Under the pieces are notes generated by a model. It did no database searches. It saw nothing but the letters and a program-made list of their open reading frames with translations, and was not told where the DNA came from. From contig CM038043.1 of NCBI GenBank assembly GCA_021397845.1, positions 28,457,501-28,521,500 of the forward strand: a DNA stretch of 64,000 bases, written 5' to 3'. Source of the DNA: Areca catechu (taxonomy: Eukaryota > Streptophyta > Magnoliopsida > Arecales > Arecaceae). Below, piece after piece: positions 42,667-55,264 of the stretch (positions are counted from its first letter, which is position 1; every line of letters starts with the position of its first letter). The position numbers and the translations under genes are program-made.

Positions 42667-44929
42667 TGAAGGAAAACAAGTGCATCGGATGCCTACCCTA
42701 GGCATGCTATACCAGGGAGTAGGTATTGCATAATTAAAACTTTAAACATGCATACGGAAAAACCTACTCATGCATAGGATCTAACATAAACATGATGCAT
42801 GAAACAGATATACAGGCATGTACAGGCAGGTGCAATAATTATAAATAATATGATAAAGTCTAGATCTAAACATGCATGATAATAAAAGAAAATAACATAC
42901 CTTTTAGAGCTTCCTTTAATAGCAAATCAAATCTGGAAAAGATCGATCCAATCTCTCAAGATGTCAAAATGTCCACCCTCTAGAGTATCCATGCAAGGGC
43001 TCTCACTGATTCAACTCCCGGATGGATGCTAGTCCTCCAGAAATCAACAACAAGTCACGGATGTGTGGAGCAGGGAAGACCAAAAAGATCTTCATGGACA
43101 GTCTTCTCCAAGACTGCCTTTACTCCACCAAGAGCACATAAAAAGGAACACGAAGAACAGGGAAGGAATACATGGAACTTCCAAAGAAATTCAGCACTCA
43201 GATTTTTCTCCCAAAAACTCGCTCTCGGTTCCTCTCTAAAGCCCTGTTTCTTCCCCTCATAAACCTCTCATAACTCACTGCATGCAACCAAAAAAAATAC
43301 AGCAAGCGGAGAAAACACGTGCTCTATTCTTCTCCTCGCTATCTCTCACGGCCAGCCCTCTTTCAATCTCTCTCGCTACCTCGTACGGCCAGCAACCCAG
43401 AAATTAAAACCGGCAGAGAAAACCCGTGAGGAGGAAATCAACGTGAGAAGTGGCAGGATAAATCCGAACACCATTTGAAAGACTCTTGATCGGATTAAAA
43501 CAACTGGCAACCGCTGGAAGATGAGAACAAAGCCACCGTGAAAAAGAGTCCGAAAGAAAAGAAAATGCGTGGGAGAGACCACCGTGAAAACACTTTCACG
43601 TTCACGGTGCATGGAGATAAAAATATGAAATTCCAAGCTAATCCGATCAACTTGTTTTTCAAAATGTTCTTATCACATTCAATCGGCAAAACCAAGAGCA
43701 GGGAGCCCATGAAGTCTTCAAACTGGTTTTTATAAAATGCTGGGAGAATTAAAACAGTGTAAACAAAATCCCATGATAGAAATCGGTTCATCAAAAACAA
43801 AAACTGGTTCGAAAGAAAAACCCCGGTCCGACCAAACCCGATCAGTAAAAAAAATGGGTCCAGTCCTAATCTACCAGGAATAGTTTCTGGTTGACCCAAA
43901 CCAATCCTGACAGATCCAAATCAGACCAGGTTGACCAGAAAAAACCCAATGTGTGCTCAATCAGTCCTTTTGACCTTAATATCGAAATGATTCCCAATCG
44001 TTGATCGGCTCCCGGATCTGGAAAAAATCCTCTATGGCATGTGACCTCATAGGTTCGAACCTAAAAGGTAGCACTAGAACACTTCCAGTACCAGCACAAG
44101 ATACCATCTAGTAATGGATCCCGATGTCTGGATAGGCCGAAGATGCGAAAGCAATCTATCGAGCCTCTGTCATATGGTTACCATATAATTCATCCCTTTG
44201 ACCTCCAATGCTCAAGATGACCTAGGGTTAGACTGCCAACCCTAACTGAGTCAATCCACAACATGTCTCAACCTCGCAAGTCCAGTGACTCCTCACTAGG
44301 ACTATCCCGACTGAGGATTTGCTAAATTGAGGCACTACGAGACATTCAATCCAAACAATTTGGACAGGTCAATTCCATCTTGGTCCACCACTGCTCCACA
44401 AGTACTTACCTGTACTCAGAAACCTTCCATCACCGGATTAAAAATCCGGGTAGTTCGGCACCAAAGCATATGGAGTTGCTTGCAAGCTACCATGGTGACC
44501 TTAGGTCGGAGGGACACATATACCCATATCCAATCGCGAGCAATCCTTTGGCAGAAAGGAGCTCCACGGAGTCACGTTCAATGAGATGTCACACATCCCA
44601 CTTGCAAATCACATCAATGTCACCACACTCCTTTGGTCAAGAGGACAACCAAACGATGTGAACCACAACAACCTACACTTGATACATTGTTGTCCTGTAC
44701 AATGTATTCTTTGGTTGTGAACCTTTTTAAAGGACCACTCAATATATCCTTTCTACAACAAAGTCAGTGCAGTCCTAAGGGCCTAATCACATAAATAGAG
44801 TTCATTACAGAAAAATGAAAAATGTGAAGAGCTACCAAAATAAAGTTTTATTAATTCATATATAAATTACAATACTGAGCACAACCGCCTACATCCTAGG
44901 CGATTAGCTTTGGGACACAATTCCCAACA
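42667..44929 (-). repeat. R14 3' LTR
   Basis: 2,263 bp. The plus strand starts TGAAGGAAAACAAGTGC and ends AATTCCCAACA. The adjacent plus-strand ACTCCCATTTG (44930-44940) is the sense purine tract CAAATGGGAGT. Confidence 0.93.
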
Positions 44930-44942
44930 ACTCCCATTTGTA

Positions 44943-46640
44943 CTAAAGCCAATCATAATAGTATCTAATACCCATTTCCCTTTTACAATAGTTAAACTCT
45001 TTGATTCCAAGGGCTTTAGTGAAGGGGTCAGCTAGATTCTCCGTTTCATCGATCTTTATAAAATTAATGCCGCCTCGTTCCACGATCTCTTGCACGAGGT
45101 GATAGCACCGCAGAATATGCTTGGTGCGGAGATGAGACTTTGGCTCTTTAGCTTGAGCAATAGCTCTTATGCTATCACAATACACTGGAACAGGCCCATC
45201 TAGGGAAGGTGCCACCCCTAGCTCTCCAAGGAACTTTCATAACCACACGGCTTCCTTTGCTGCATCTGATGGTGTAATGTACTCTACTTTGCATACTGAG
45301 TCTATAACTGTTGCCTGCTTGGAACTCTTTCAGCAGATCGCTCCTCCATTCAGGGTAAACATAAATCTTAACACACTCTTATTATCATCTCTATCTGACT
45401 GGAAACTGGAGTCAGTATACCCCACAAGTTTCAAGTCAGGTTCTCCATAAATCAACCATTGGTCCTTAGTATTTCTCAAATACTTCAGGATGGTCTTAAC
45501 CACATTCCAATGTGCCTCACCTGGGTCAGACTGGTATCTGCTCACCAGTCCTAGTGAGTATGCCATGTCTGGTCTAGTGCATGTCATAGCATACATGATA
45601 GAGCCCACTATAAAAGCATAACTCTACTCATGCGCTCCCTTTCCTCAGGAGTTGTTTCACAATCCTTCTTGGTAAGAGTAATTCAAGAACTTATCAGGAG
45701 ATAGCCTTTCTTGGAATTCTCCATGCTGAACCGTTTCAGCACGTTATCAATGTACATAGACTGGGACAATCCCAGAAGCCTCTTAGATCTATTTCTATAG
45801 ATCTTCATACCCAGTATGAAAGAAGCTTCACCCAAGTCCTTCATGGAGAACTGAGATGACAACCAGACCTTTATTCCTTGTAATGTTGCGATGTCATTTT
45901 TGATTAAGAGAATGTCATCAACATACAGTACGAGGAATACAATCACAGATCCATTAACCCACTTATAGATGTAGGGCTCCTCTCCGTTCCTAACAAAGCC
46001 ATACGATTTGATACACCTATCAAATTGCATGTTCTAACTTTGAGATGCTTGCTTGAGTCCATAAATGGACCTCTGCAATTTACACACTTTTGACTTGTCT
46101 GTGGATGTGAACTCTTTAGGCTGTATCATATACACCTCCTCATCCAGGTCCCCATTCAGGAAAGTGATTCGGACATCCATCTACCAGATCTCATAGTCAA
46201 AATGTGCTACCAAAGCAAGCATGATCCGAATGGACTTGAGCATTGCCACAGGGGAGAATGTCTTGTCATAATCGATACCATATCGTTGACGATATCCCTT
46301 GTCAACCAGACAGGCTTTATAGGTCTCCACCTTCTTATCTATGTCCCTTTTTCTCTTGAAAATCTACTTGCACTCGATAGGTTTTATCCCTTCAGGTGGA
46401 TCAACCAATGTCTATACATTGTTGATCTCCATGGACTCCATCTCAAATCGCATGGCTCCAAGCCACGCCTCAGAGTCAGATCTCTGAAGTGCATCCATAC
46501 AGGTGATCGGATCCTCATCGTTCTTATTGAGCTCAATGGGATCATTATCCCGGACCAAGAAACCGTAATACCTGTCTGGTTAATGCGGTACTCTACCGGA
46601 TCTCCTATTAATGGGTTTCGGGTATGATCTAATCACAGTC
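44943..46640 (-). pseudogene. R14 reverse transcriptase and RNase H
   Basis: Sense order from right: RT with VCKLQRSIYGLKQ-type sequence (about 46090-46040), then FDRCIKSYGFVRNGEEPYIY, FLVLYVDDILLI (catalytic YVDD at about 45905-45935), MKDLGEASFILGMKIYR and LSQSMYIDNVLKRFSMEN. Then YAMTCTRPDMAYSLG and WLIYGEPDLKLVGYTDSSF (RNase H first Asp region), and PVPVYCDSIRAIAQAKEPKS with TENLADPFTKAL at the end. Frameshifts near 45680 and 45215-45330 and several stops break it into at least three frames. Confidence 0.9.
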
Positions 46641-46645
46641 GGTTC

Positions 46646-47293
46646 TCAGATGACCTTAGAGTGTATAGGTTCTTCCACTGGTTGAACTTCACCAAGTTCA
46701 ATCTTAGAGGCTACATTTCCTTCTCCAAGGAACTCCTTTTTCAAAAAGATAGCCCTAAGAGCAACGAACACTTTCTGTTCGTCCTCCAAGTAGAAAAAAT
46801 ACCCTTTTGTTTCCTTAGGGTACCCAATAAATAGGCACCAATCAAACCTAGGACCAAGTTTATTTGAGTCTAAATGCTTTACATAAGCTGGACAACCCCA
46901 GACCCGAAGGTGTGAAATTGAGGGCTTACGTCTAGTCCATAACTTATATGGAGTGGAGACAACAAACTTACTCGGAACATTATTTAGCAAGTAATAAGCT
47001 GTCCTAAGTGCATATCCCCAGAAGGATAGCAGTAGAGTTGCAAAGCCAATCATGGATCGAACCATGTCCAACAGGGTTTGATTCCTCCTTTCGGACACAC
47101 CATTCAACTGGGGTGTTCCTGGAGGAGTCCACTGAGAAAGAATCCCATTCTCCTCAAGATATGTCATGAACTCACCAAATAGGTATTCACCGTCTCGATC
47201 AGATCGAAGGGTTTTAATACTCTTTGCAGTTTGTTTCTCCACTTCATTATGATATCGTTTGAACATTTCAAACGGCTCAAATTTATGTCTCAT
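46646..47293 (-). pseudogene. R14 integrase core
   Basis: A 215-codon open stretch: SIKTLRSDRDGEYLFGEF holds the second catalytic Asp, and PQLNGVSERRNQTLLDMVRS holds the Glu (S-E-R-R-N). RTAYYLLNNVPSKFV, SHLRVWGCPAYVKHLDSN and CLFIGYPKETKGYFFYL follow, the usual copia integrase C-terminal blocks. The HHCC zinc part lies upstream in another frame. Confidence 0.9.
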
Positions 47294-47545
47294 TAAGAAG
47301 GCATAACCATACCTAGAAAGGTCGTCTGTAAATGTAATGAAATATCTGTATCCACCTCTGGCACTAACTGTTATGGGTCTGCATACATCAGTATGTATGA
47401 GACTTAGAAGTTCTATAGCTCATTCACCATTTCCAGTAAAAGGTGACTTGGTCATTTTAACAAGCAAACAGGATTCACAAGTAGGCAGTGAGTTAGAATC
47501 ACTGACCTTGAGGAGGCCATCTCCTTGTAACTTGTTTATCCTATT

Positions 47546-48048
47546 CTAGTTAACATGACCTAGCCTACAGTGCCATAGATACAGGTCACTGACATTTTCT
47601 ATCCTTGGGCGTTTGCTAGACATGTATATTTCATTAACAGACCGTGACAAAACATAAATGTCATTATTTAACTTAGCTTTCATTATCACAGAGTAATTCA
47701 TAATAACTTGGCAAAAATCTCCTTTCATTGAAAGTTCGTAATCACAATTGGCCAATAGGCCTACAGAGATAATGCTTATAATAAAACTAGGACAATAATG
47801 ACAGTCGACTAATTCGATAGTACTAGACTTAAAAACAAGACTCAGAACTCCGACCACCAGCACTGGAACATGATTTCCATTTCCAATGCTCAGGAGCTGC
47901 TCCCCATCCTCGAATCTCTTGCTAACCTGTAGTCCCTACAATGAATTGCAAACATGAATAGGACTACCAGTATCCAATACCTAGTTAGCAGTGTCACAAA
48001 TAGAGAAATTACAAGGTTTTATCATATAAATACCTTGTCCAGTACCTA
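47546..48048 (-). pseudogene. R14 protease and pre-integrase region
   Basis: LDTGSPIHVCNSL (about 47980-47942) is the aspartic protease site, preceded and followed by stops. LVFKSSTIELVDCHYCPSFI, IISVGLLANCDYELS and LYLWHCRLGHVN follow, the latter being the start of the HHCC zinc region. The block is broken by stop codons. Confidence 0.85.
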
Positions 48049-48884
48049 CTACTTTCCCTTCCTTGGCCTGTTCAGGTCTAAGGATGACTGATAAAGAGAA
48101 CAGTTCCTCTTCCAGTGTCCCTGCTTCTTACAATAGAAGCACTCTGGACTAGTTTGATCAGCTTTTACTTTCTTGGTCTGACTAGGGCCAGGAGCAATAT
48201 GCACCTTCTTTCCCTTACCCTCCTTCTTCCCTTTCTTAAAGGGACGATGACCTCTAAAACCTCTCACTAAATTCACCACCCCTTTATTTAGTTGGTGGTC
48301 CTTCTCATAAGTTTGCAGCAATCCCATCAAACCATGATAATTGACTGTAGGCTTATTCATTCTATAATGATCAAGAAAGTCAAGATAGGAGGAGGGTAGA
48401 AAATTAAGGATCGCATCCTTGCCGAGTTGCTCGTGCAAGGGACATCCAAGCTTGCCTAATCATTCGATCATCTCGATCATGTACAACACATAATCAGTGA
48501 TCGAACCACCATTTCGCATTTTAGCATTGTAGATGGCACAAGACACTTTGTACTGCTCCACATCGTCAGGCATGCCAAAAGATTACTTCAACCTTTGAAG
48601 AATCTCGTCTGGCTGGGCCTTCTCAAATTTGTGACTGAACTTATTGTTCATCGCCGCCAACATTATGCATCGAACAGTAGTCTGATCAAAACCCACTTCA
48701 AATAAGTATCCCTGACCGAACTCTGAGCATTGGCAAGAGGGATTTCAGGTGCTGGATCCGTTATCACATAAAGGATCCGCTCGTGCTCCAGGACTATCCT
48801 CAATTTTCGATACCAGCTATTGAAATTGGGACCCTTTAACTTCTTGCTATCGAGAAATGATCAGAGCAAAAGGTTTGAAGACAT
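48049..48884 (-). pseudogene. R14 gag (UBN2 type) with CCHC knuckle
   Basis: It starts at the ATG complementary to 48884-48882 (MSSNLLL, then a stop). A second frame has CIMLAAMNNKFSHKFEKAQP, PDDVEQYKVSCAIYNAKMRN and, after another stop, the open piece 48438-48049 with DAILNFLPSSYLDFLDHYRM, a basic stretch and CFYCKKQGHWKRNC. This is standard copia Gag. At least two stops and a frameshift inactivate it. Confidence 0.88.
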
Positions 48885-50477
48885 CTGAAAGGAAAACTAT
48901 GACCAAATTAGTATATGAATTAATTAATTAAATCAAAAGACTTGGACTTTAGTCTAAAGGTCCCTCCCACTAATTTTTTAGATTGGGAGCCTCCAACTCC
49001 AATCCGTGAAATTATCATTTCATAGTGGGTACTGAAATCCAATAGACCATGTATGAGTCTGACTATGGCCAGCTCACCCATACACATGCCTAAAGGTAAG
49101 TTCTCTAACCAATTGCTTCCTTAAGAAACTTCCATTAATAAATTTTGCCCCACAGAACCCCCAATCGACCTTGGGGCCTCCTATTGTGGGTCTTTGGTTA
49201 GGTCCAACCATTAATATGACAAATCCGATGCTTCTAGCTAATGAATGACCAAGCCCGACTATGGCCGGCCCACCTGATCACCGTTAAGAAGGTTGCACTG
49301 AACCATCATCTATGGGAGAGTAATCCCAGTAACCAGATACACACCCGTTCTATAGAACTAACGATGTACACCAATCTAAAGGATTCATTACTAACCCACT
49401 TAATGGGAGGCTAAGACACCATCAACTCATTGACTTAGTCTTTTTTAGGACCTAATAATTTTAGAGGATTTTAATTAAATTATGACAGAAGAATAGAAAG
49501 AACATGGATCAACCTCCCACTGATCAAATCAATACTTAGGAGGGTTGAATTAAATTAAATAAGTTGGTCCATGGGCACCTAAAGATCAGACAAGCTGATC
49601 AACTTGGGTGACATGGGTTAACTCGAATCATTAAGCTCTTCTAATTAGTTCTGGTTGACGGATTGGTCAGGTAGGTGAGATCATGGGTGAGTATCCGCCA
49701 TTAACCATCTTTCCTAGACACCAACCAAGTTGTCCAGGAAAGAGGTAGCCTCATGCAGCCATGATCAAAAATGCCAAACCTGCCTAGACACCAATCGATT
49801 TACCAAACTCGATTAGACTAGCCTAAGAACTCTGGCTTACCATAGAGCCATTAATTAGATCCATTTTAGAAGAATGGACTAACCCATGTAACTATTAGAT
49901 AGATACTAAAGAGAAGGTCCTTAATCAACATTTGATTAGTTCTCTTAAGTCTAATTCAAATAACCTTAGGTCTAACCCAATTAACGGACCCAATCAAACA
50001 GCTAACCCAATTAACCCAGATGGCTTATTCAAATGACATTAGGTTTCATAAACTATAATCTGGCTTGTCATTTAATTAATCTTTCAATTCATAATTATTA
50101 GATTATAAGCCAACTTTTAATTAAAATATTTTAATTAAATTTATGTAAAACCCTTTTACATCTTTCATGCATCATTTCTAGTCTTATCATATCAATTTAT
50201 AATATTGCAAGCCATAACTTTTAGACATGCCAATATATATCATGTATCAGGATTAAAACATTTTAAATATCATAGGTTTCCTTTAAGGATCCTTCTGAAA
50301 AGGCCAACACAGACGAACCGTCTCGTGCCATAGAAAATTAAGGGTTTTAAACCATGATTAATCTCTACGGACACACGGCTATGGTGAAGGTCTCAACTAG
50401 GTTCCTAAAAGTAATCCCTAAACTAGATACAGATCCAACAATACATGCAATCATGATATGCTACACAGGAACCTGTG
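48885..50477 (-). other. R14 untranslated leader
   Basis: About 1.6 kb between gag and the primer site, AT-rich. It contains a repeated block 'gactatggccggcccacc'/'gactatggccagctcacc' near 49060 and 49260. No coding sequence was recognised. Confidence 0.6.
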
Positions 50478-50489
50478 GCTTTGATACCA
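50478..50489 (-). other. R14 primer-binding site
   Basis: Plus-strand GCTTTGATACCA is TGGTATCAAAGC in sense, one base inside the 5' LTR end. Confidence 0.88.
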
Positions 50490-50490
50490 C

Positions 50491-52754
50491 TGAAGGAAAA
50501 CAAGTGCATCGGACGCCTACCCTAGGCATGCTACATTAGGGAGTAGGTATTGCATAATTAAAATTCTAAACATGCGTACGGAAAAACCTACTCATGCACA
50601 GGATCTAACATAAACATGATGCATGAAACAGATATACAGGCATGTATAGGCAGGTGCAATAATTATAAATAATATGATAAAGTCTAGATCTAAACATGCA
50701 TGATAATAAAAGGAAATAACATACCTTTTAGAGCTTCTTTTAATAGCAAATCAGATCTGTAAGAGATCGATCCAATCTCTCGAGGTGTCCAAATGTCCAC
50801 CCTTTAGAGTATCCACATGTGGGCTCTCACTGATCTAACTCTCGGATGGATGCTAGTCCTCCAGGAATCAACAACAAGTCACGGACATATGGAGTAGGGT
50901 AGACCAAAACGATCTTCACGGACAGTCTTCTCCAAGATTGCCTTTACTCTACCAAGAGCACATAAAAAGGAACATGAAGAACAGGGAAGGAATACATGGA
51001 ACTTCCAAAGAAATTAAGCACTCAGATTTTTCTCCCAAAAACTCACTCTCGGCTCCTCTCTAAAGCCTTGTTTCTTCCCCTCATAAACCTCTCACAACTC
51101 ACGGCATGCAACCAAAAAAAATATAGCAGGCAGAGAAAATGCGTGCTCTGTTCTTCCCCTTGCTATCTCTCACGGCCAGCCCTCTTTCAATCTCTCTCGC
51201 TACATCATATGGCCAGCAACCTAGAAATTAAAATCGACAGAGAAAACCCATGAGGAGGAAATCAATGTGAGAAGTGGCAGGATAAATCCAAACACCTTTT
51301 GAAAGACTCTTGATTAGATTAAAACAACTGGGAACCGCTGGAAGATGAGAACAAAGCCACCATGAAAAAGAGTCCAAGAGAAAAGAAAATGCATGGGAGA
51401 GACCACCGTGAAAACACTTTCACGTTCATGGTGCAAGGAGATAAAAAATTGAAATTCCAAGCTAATCTGATCAACTTGTTTTTCAAATTGTTCTTATCAC
51501 ATTCAATCGAAAAAACCAAGAGCAGGGAGCCTATGAAGTCTTCAAACCGGTTTTTATAAAATGCTTGGAGAATAAAAACCGTGTAAACAAAATCCCTTGA
51601 TAAAAACTGGTTCATCAAAAATAAAAACCGGTTCAAAAGAAAAACCCTGGTCCGACCAAACCCGAACAGTAAGAAAAATGGATCCAGTCTTGGTCTACCA
51701 GGAATAGTTCCTGGTTGACCCAAACCAATCATGGCCAATCCTAATCAGACCAGGTTGACCAGAAAAAATCCAATATGTGCTCAATCAATCTGTTTGACCT
51801 TAATATTGAAACGATTTCCAATCATTGATCGGCTCCCGAATCAGGAAGAAATCCTCTATGTCATGTGACCTCATAGGTTTGAACCTAAATGGTAGTACCG
51901 AAACACTTCCAGTACCAGCACAAGATACCATCTAGCAATGGATCCCAATATCCGGATAGGCCGAAGATGCGAGAGCAATCTATCGAACCTCTGGCATATG
52001 GTTACCGTATAATTCATCCCTTTGACCTCCAATGCTCAAGATGACCTAGGGTTAGACTGCCAACCCTAACTGAGTCAATTCATAACATGTCTAAACCTCG
52101 CAAGTCCAGTGACTCCTTACTAGGACTATCCTGGTCGAGGATTTGCTAAATTGAGACACTACGGGACATTCAATCCAAACAATTTGGACAGGTCAATTCC
52201 ATCTTGGTCCACCACTGCTCCACCACAAGTACTTGCCTGTACCTGAAACCTTCCATCACCAGATTAAAAATCCGGGTAGTTCGGCACCGAAGCACAGGGA
52301 GTTGCTTTCGAGCTACCATGGTGACCTCAGGTTGGAGGGACACATATACCCATATCCAATCGCGAGCAATCCTTTGGCAGAAAAAAGCTCCACGGAGTCA
52401 CTTCAATGAGATGTCACACATCCCACTTGTAGATCATATCAGTGTCACCACACACCTTTGGTCAAGAGGACAACCAAACGATGTGAACCTCAAAAACCTA
52501 CACTTGATACATTTCCATCCTGTATAATGTATCCTTTGGTTGTGAACCTTTTTAAAGGACCACTCGATATATCCCCTCTATATCGAAGTTAGTGCAGTCC
52601 TAAGGACTTCATCACATAAATAGAGTTCATTACAGGAAAATGAAAAATGTGATGAGCTGCCAAAATAAAGTTTTAGTAATTTATATACAAATTACAATAC
52701 TAAGCACAACCGCCTACAGCCTAGGCGATTGGCTTTGGGACACAATTCCCAATA
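50491..52754 (-). repeat. R14 5' LTR
   Basis: 2,264 bp, TGAAGGAAAACAAGTGC to AATTCCCAATA on the plus strand. The last triplet carries a C-to-T change relative to the other LTR (AACA). Confidence 0.93.
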
Positions 52755-52900
52755 GACCATGGCTTTACGATCATGATGCATCCTTGTTCGGTCGAACCAA
52801 CATCTGTACCTTTAGCCACCATGGGAAGAAGTTTGTAATTCATCCGACTTAACCCAGAGATCCAATTAGGAGAGATTTTAGTAGCCTTAAGGAAAAAAAC

Positions 52901-53845
52901 TAGGAGTTAATCTAATTAAGGCTAATCCTGAGTGCATTGAAAGATCAAAAGAAGACATTGATGAGAGGAACTTGAAGAAGATGAATTAGAGAGTGAACCT
53001 ATTGAGGAATTAAAAGAAAATGATCCTGAACCCACTATAGTATTTGAAGGACAAGTGACTGACCCAGGATCAAACATTATAGATGAAAGTGAGGGTTCAC
53101 AAGAGTTGTTCATAGAGAAAATCCAAGAATAAGTCCTAAGGAACAACCCCAGGAAGTAGATGTAGGTAGTGAATTAATATCTAGTTTTGAGTCCAATTAG
53201 TCCACAGACCTACTTCATCTATCCACACTTGTATTGACCTCTGCACATCATTTGCATCATGACAATAGTCAAAAGATGAACCAAAGTAATGCACCCTATA
53301 AAAACTTGGCTAATTCCCGAAAAGAGCTAAAGAGTTTTCTACAGGGGATTATGTGATGATCAAGCCTAGGCCTGAGCGATTCCCTCCAGGGACCGTAAAG
53401 AAATTACATGCTTGTGGAGCTAGGCCATTTAAAATAATAAAGAGAGTTGGATCCAATGCCTATGTTCTCAAGTTACCACCCGAATTAGGTATTAGTTCCA
53501 CCTTCAATACTTCAAACCTTATGGAGTACCGGGAGCTAGCAGCGACACCTAGCCAGCACTTTGAGCCTATCCCTTCCCTTGAGAGTGAACCCACCCCAGA
53601 GAGTCCACTTACAACTGGCCTATTAGTGAGGAAAGGATTGAGCGTATCCTGGACGATCAAGTCATCAGTACCTAGAACAAAGGCTATCAACGGTACTTGG
53701 TCCGATGGCAAGGTCGGTCAGAATTCGAGGTCTTGTGGATCACCCTAAAGGATCTGCAGTGCCTCAACGCAGACCTTCTTGAGCAATATGAGAGCCACAT
53801 TGACCCTTACTCGACGGGGTCGAGTTCCTCCCACCCTCGAAGAAT
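52901..53845 (+). pseudogene. R11 unit 2 linker, integrase C-terminus and chromodomain-like tail
   Basis: Collinear with unit 1: acidic linker (52960-53130), then NQSNAPYKNLANSRK, RFPPGTVKKLHACGARPFK, RVGSNAYVLKLPPELGISS and TFNTSNLMEYREL (frame 53353-53748), followed by RYLVRWQGRSEFEVLWIT and YSTGSSSSHPRRIG near 53690-53845. The RT, RNase H and integrase core are missing exactly as in unit 1. Confidence 0.83.
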
Positions 53846-55264
53846 TGGTCGGGGCACCCAGATCCGACACAGATTACTGGGCCCTATCGGTTTACTGATT
53901 AGGATTTTCTTGAACCCTTAATAATGTATCAAATTTTGTAATAAAGTCTTGTAATAAAGTTAGTCCAGTTGAGAGTATTGTAATCAAGTTAGCTCAGCTG
54001 AGTTGAATTGAGTCCTGTAACAAGTTGGGTTATCTCAACCAGTCCAATTGAGTCTTGTAAATTGAGTCCAGTATTAGTCCAGTTATATAAGAAGAGGAGC
54101 ATTAGTCAAAGCCTTCACCAAACCCCCATAACAAAGCAAACCCAAGCCCATGAAGCTCCACATATGAAGATTCAAAGAACCAAGATGCCCAGGAAATATT
54201 CTAGGCCCCAACCCAGGGTTTCCAAGCCACCAGGAGGCCCATGCGCCCAAGCCCTTTGAAGGCTGCCCAAGCCCAAGTGGAGGCTGCCCCTTGTTGCCCT
54301 AAAGTCCAAGCCCAAGACATCTTGGCATCCAATTCCAATGAAAGGCCTTGACCAAGTCAAAGGAGGAGAAGAAATCCAATTCAAACAAGGAGATAAAGTT
54401 TAATTCCCATTCAAATTGTATTCCCCTAGTTTTAAGCAAACTTGTAATCCCTCTCCTACTCTACTTTGTAATTCTATTCTAACAAGGAGAGGACTTGGAA
54501 AACATCTAAAAATACCCCACCCCTCCCCCTCTTGTAAGCATCTTTTATTCATGAATGAAACCCTGCTGAAATTTTAAGCTTGCTAGCTTGTTCTTCTGTT
54601 CTTATGTTGAGATGTGTGAGTTTTGTTTGTGAGCCCTAATTCATCCAAGCATTAGCTGTCCCAAAGCACTCTATTCAAAACCATAACATGCCAAGGAGAA
54701 GAAGCCCTAAGCCATCCATCAGCAGGAGGCCTTCTTCCCCCTCCAATTGCCAGCAGTAGAAACCCTAATTTCCTCTTTCCCTAACCCTAGTTTCTTTCTT
54801 TTCCCTTTCTTATTTATTTTCTTGCTAACCTCTGACGCTTGCAAAATCCCCGTGGTATTCACCTCCAAGGTGGAGGCCCTCTTTTCCTCCTAGACTGATC
54901 CTAGATAGCTACCCGAATCGAGGAACTGAAGTCTTGTCTTCCAGGTGACAATCCCCATTGCTGTGTGAGCCCTTCATCGATAGGATCTTTGAATCGGTGC
55001 ATGGTAAAATCTATCCCCCTCCTAATTTCTGATTTGTTGAAGGTATGCTGTCATAACCGAGGGTTTCTTAATCTCCAAGCTCCTTTCTTTTATTATTTTA
55101 CATGAGTTCTTATGCGGGTAGGTTTGATCTTGTCATTACTAGTTTACCTACTACACTTTACTTGATTTCGTGACATTAGCCTGCAAATTAAAATTCTAGA
55201 AAAATTACAAAAGAATTGTTTCTATTTTCCTGCAATCATGGTATCTTAGGATCATCTCACATCA
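53846..55264 (+). repeat. R11 LTR 3
   Basis: 1,419 bp, TGGTCGGGGCACCCAG to CATCTCACATCA. R10 integrase coding resumes immediately after it on the minus strand. Confidence 0.9.

Larger units (their letters stand above)
42667..52754 (-). mobile_element. R14: full-length Ty1/copia element
   Basis: 10,088 bp with LTRs of 2,263 bp (42667-44929) and 2,264 bp (50491-52754). In sense: TGTTGGGAATTGTGTCCC...GTTTTCCTTCA ends, primer site TGGTATCAAAGC, about 1.6-kb leader, gag, protease, integrase, RT, RNase H, purine tract, 3' LTR. About nine differences are visible over the first 170 LTR bases, so it is moderately old. The copia order (integrase before RT) is clear. The Tork/Tnt1 group is plausible, but the lineage is not certain. 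Confidence 0.95.
42232..52900 (+). pseudogene. R11 unit 2 protease, split by R14
   Basis: The left part (42232-42666) has EDWRRT, CKIIIDSGSCVNAISANIV and WCDVFSMGASSIIL, and R14 then interrupts within the S-x-P-W-L block. The right part (from 52755) continues PWLYDHDASLFGRTNICTF. The duplication around R14 is AACCA on the left and GACCA on the right, one transition apart. Several stops follow. The active site DSGS with Cys is the same as in R7. Confidence 0.82.
27870..55264 (+). mobile_element. R11: tandem chromovirus LTR-int-LTR-int-LTR
   Basis: Three directly repeated LTRs (27870-31676, 35795-37202 and 53846-55264; net 1,410, 1,408 and 1,419 bp) separate two interiors. Interior 1 (31677-35794) is 4,118 bp. 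Interior 2 (37203-53845) is 4,119 bp once R13, R14 and one copy of each target duplication are removed. Both have primer site, leader, gag, protease, acidic linker, integrase C-terminus and chromodomain, and both lack RT, RNase H and the integrase core. A single LTR joins the units, so this is a tandem and not two adjacent insertions. Unequal recombination is the likely origin. Confidence 0.9.
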
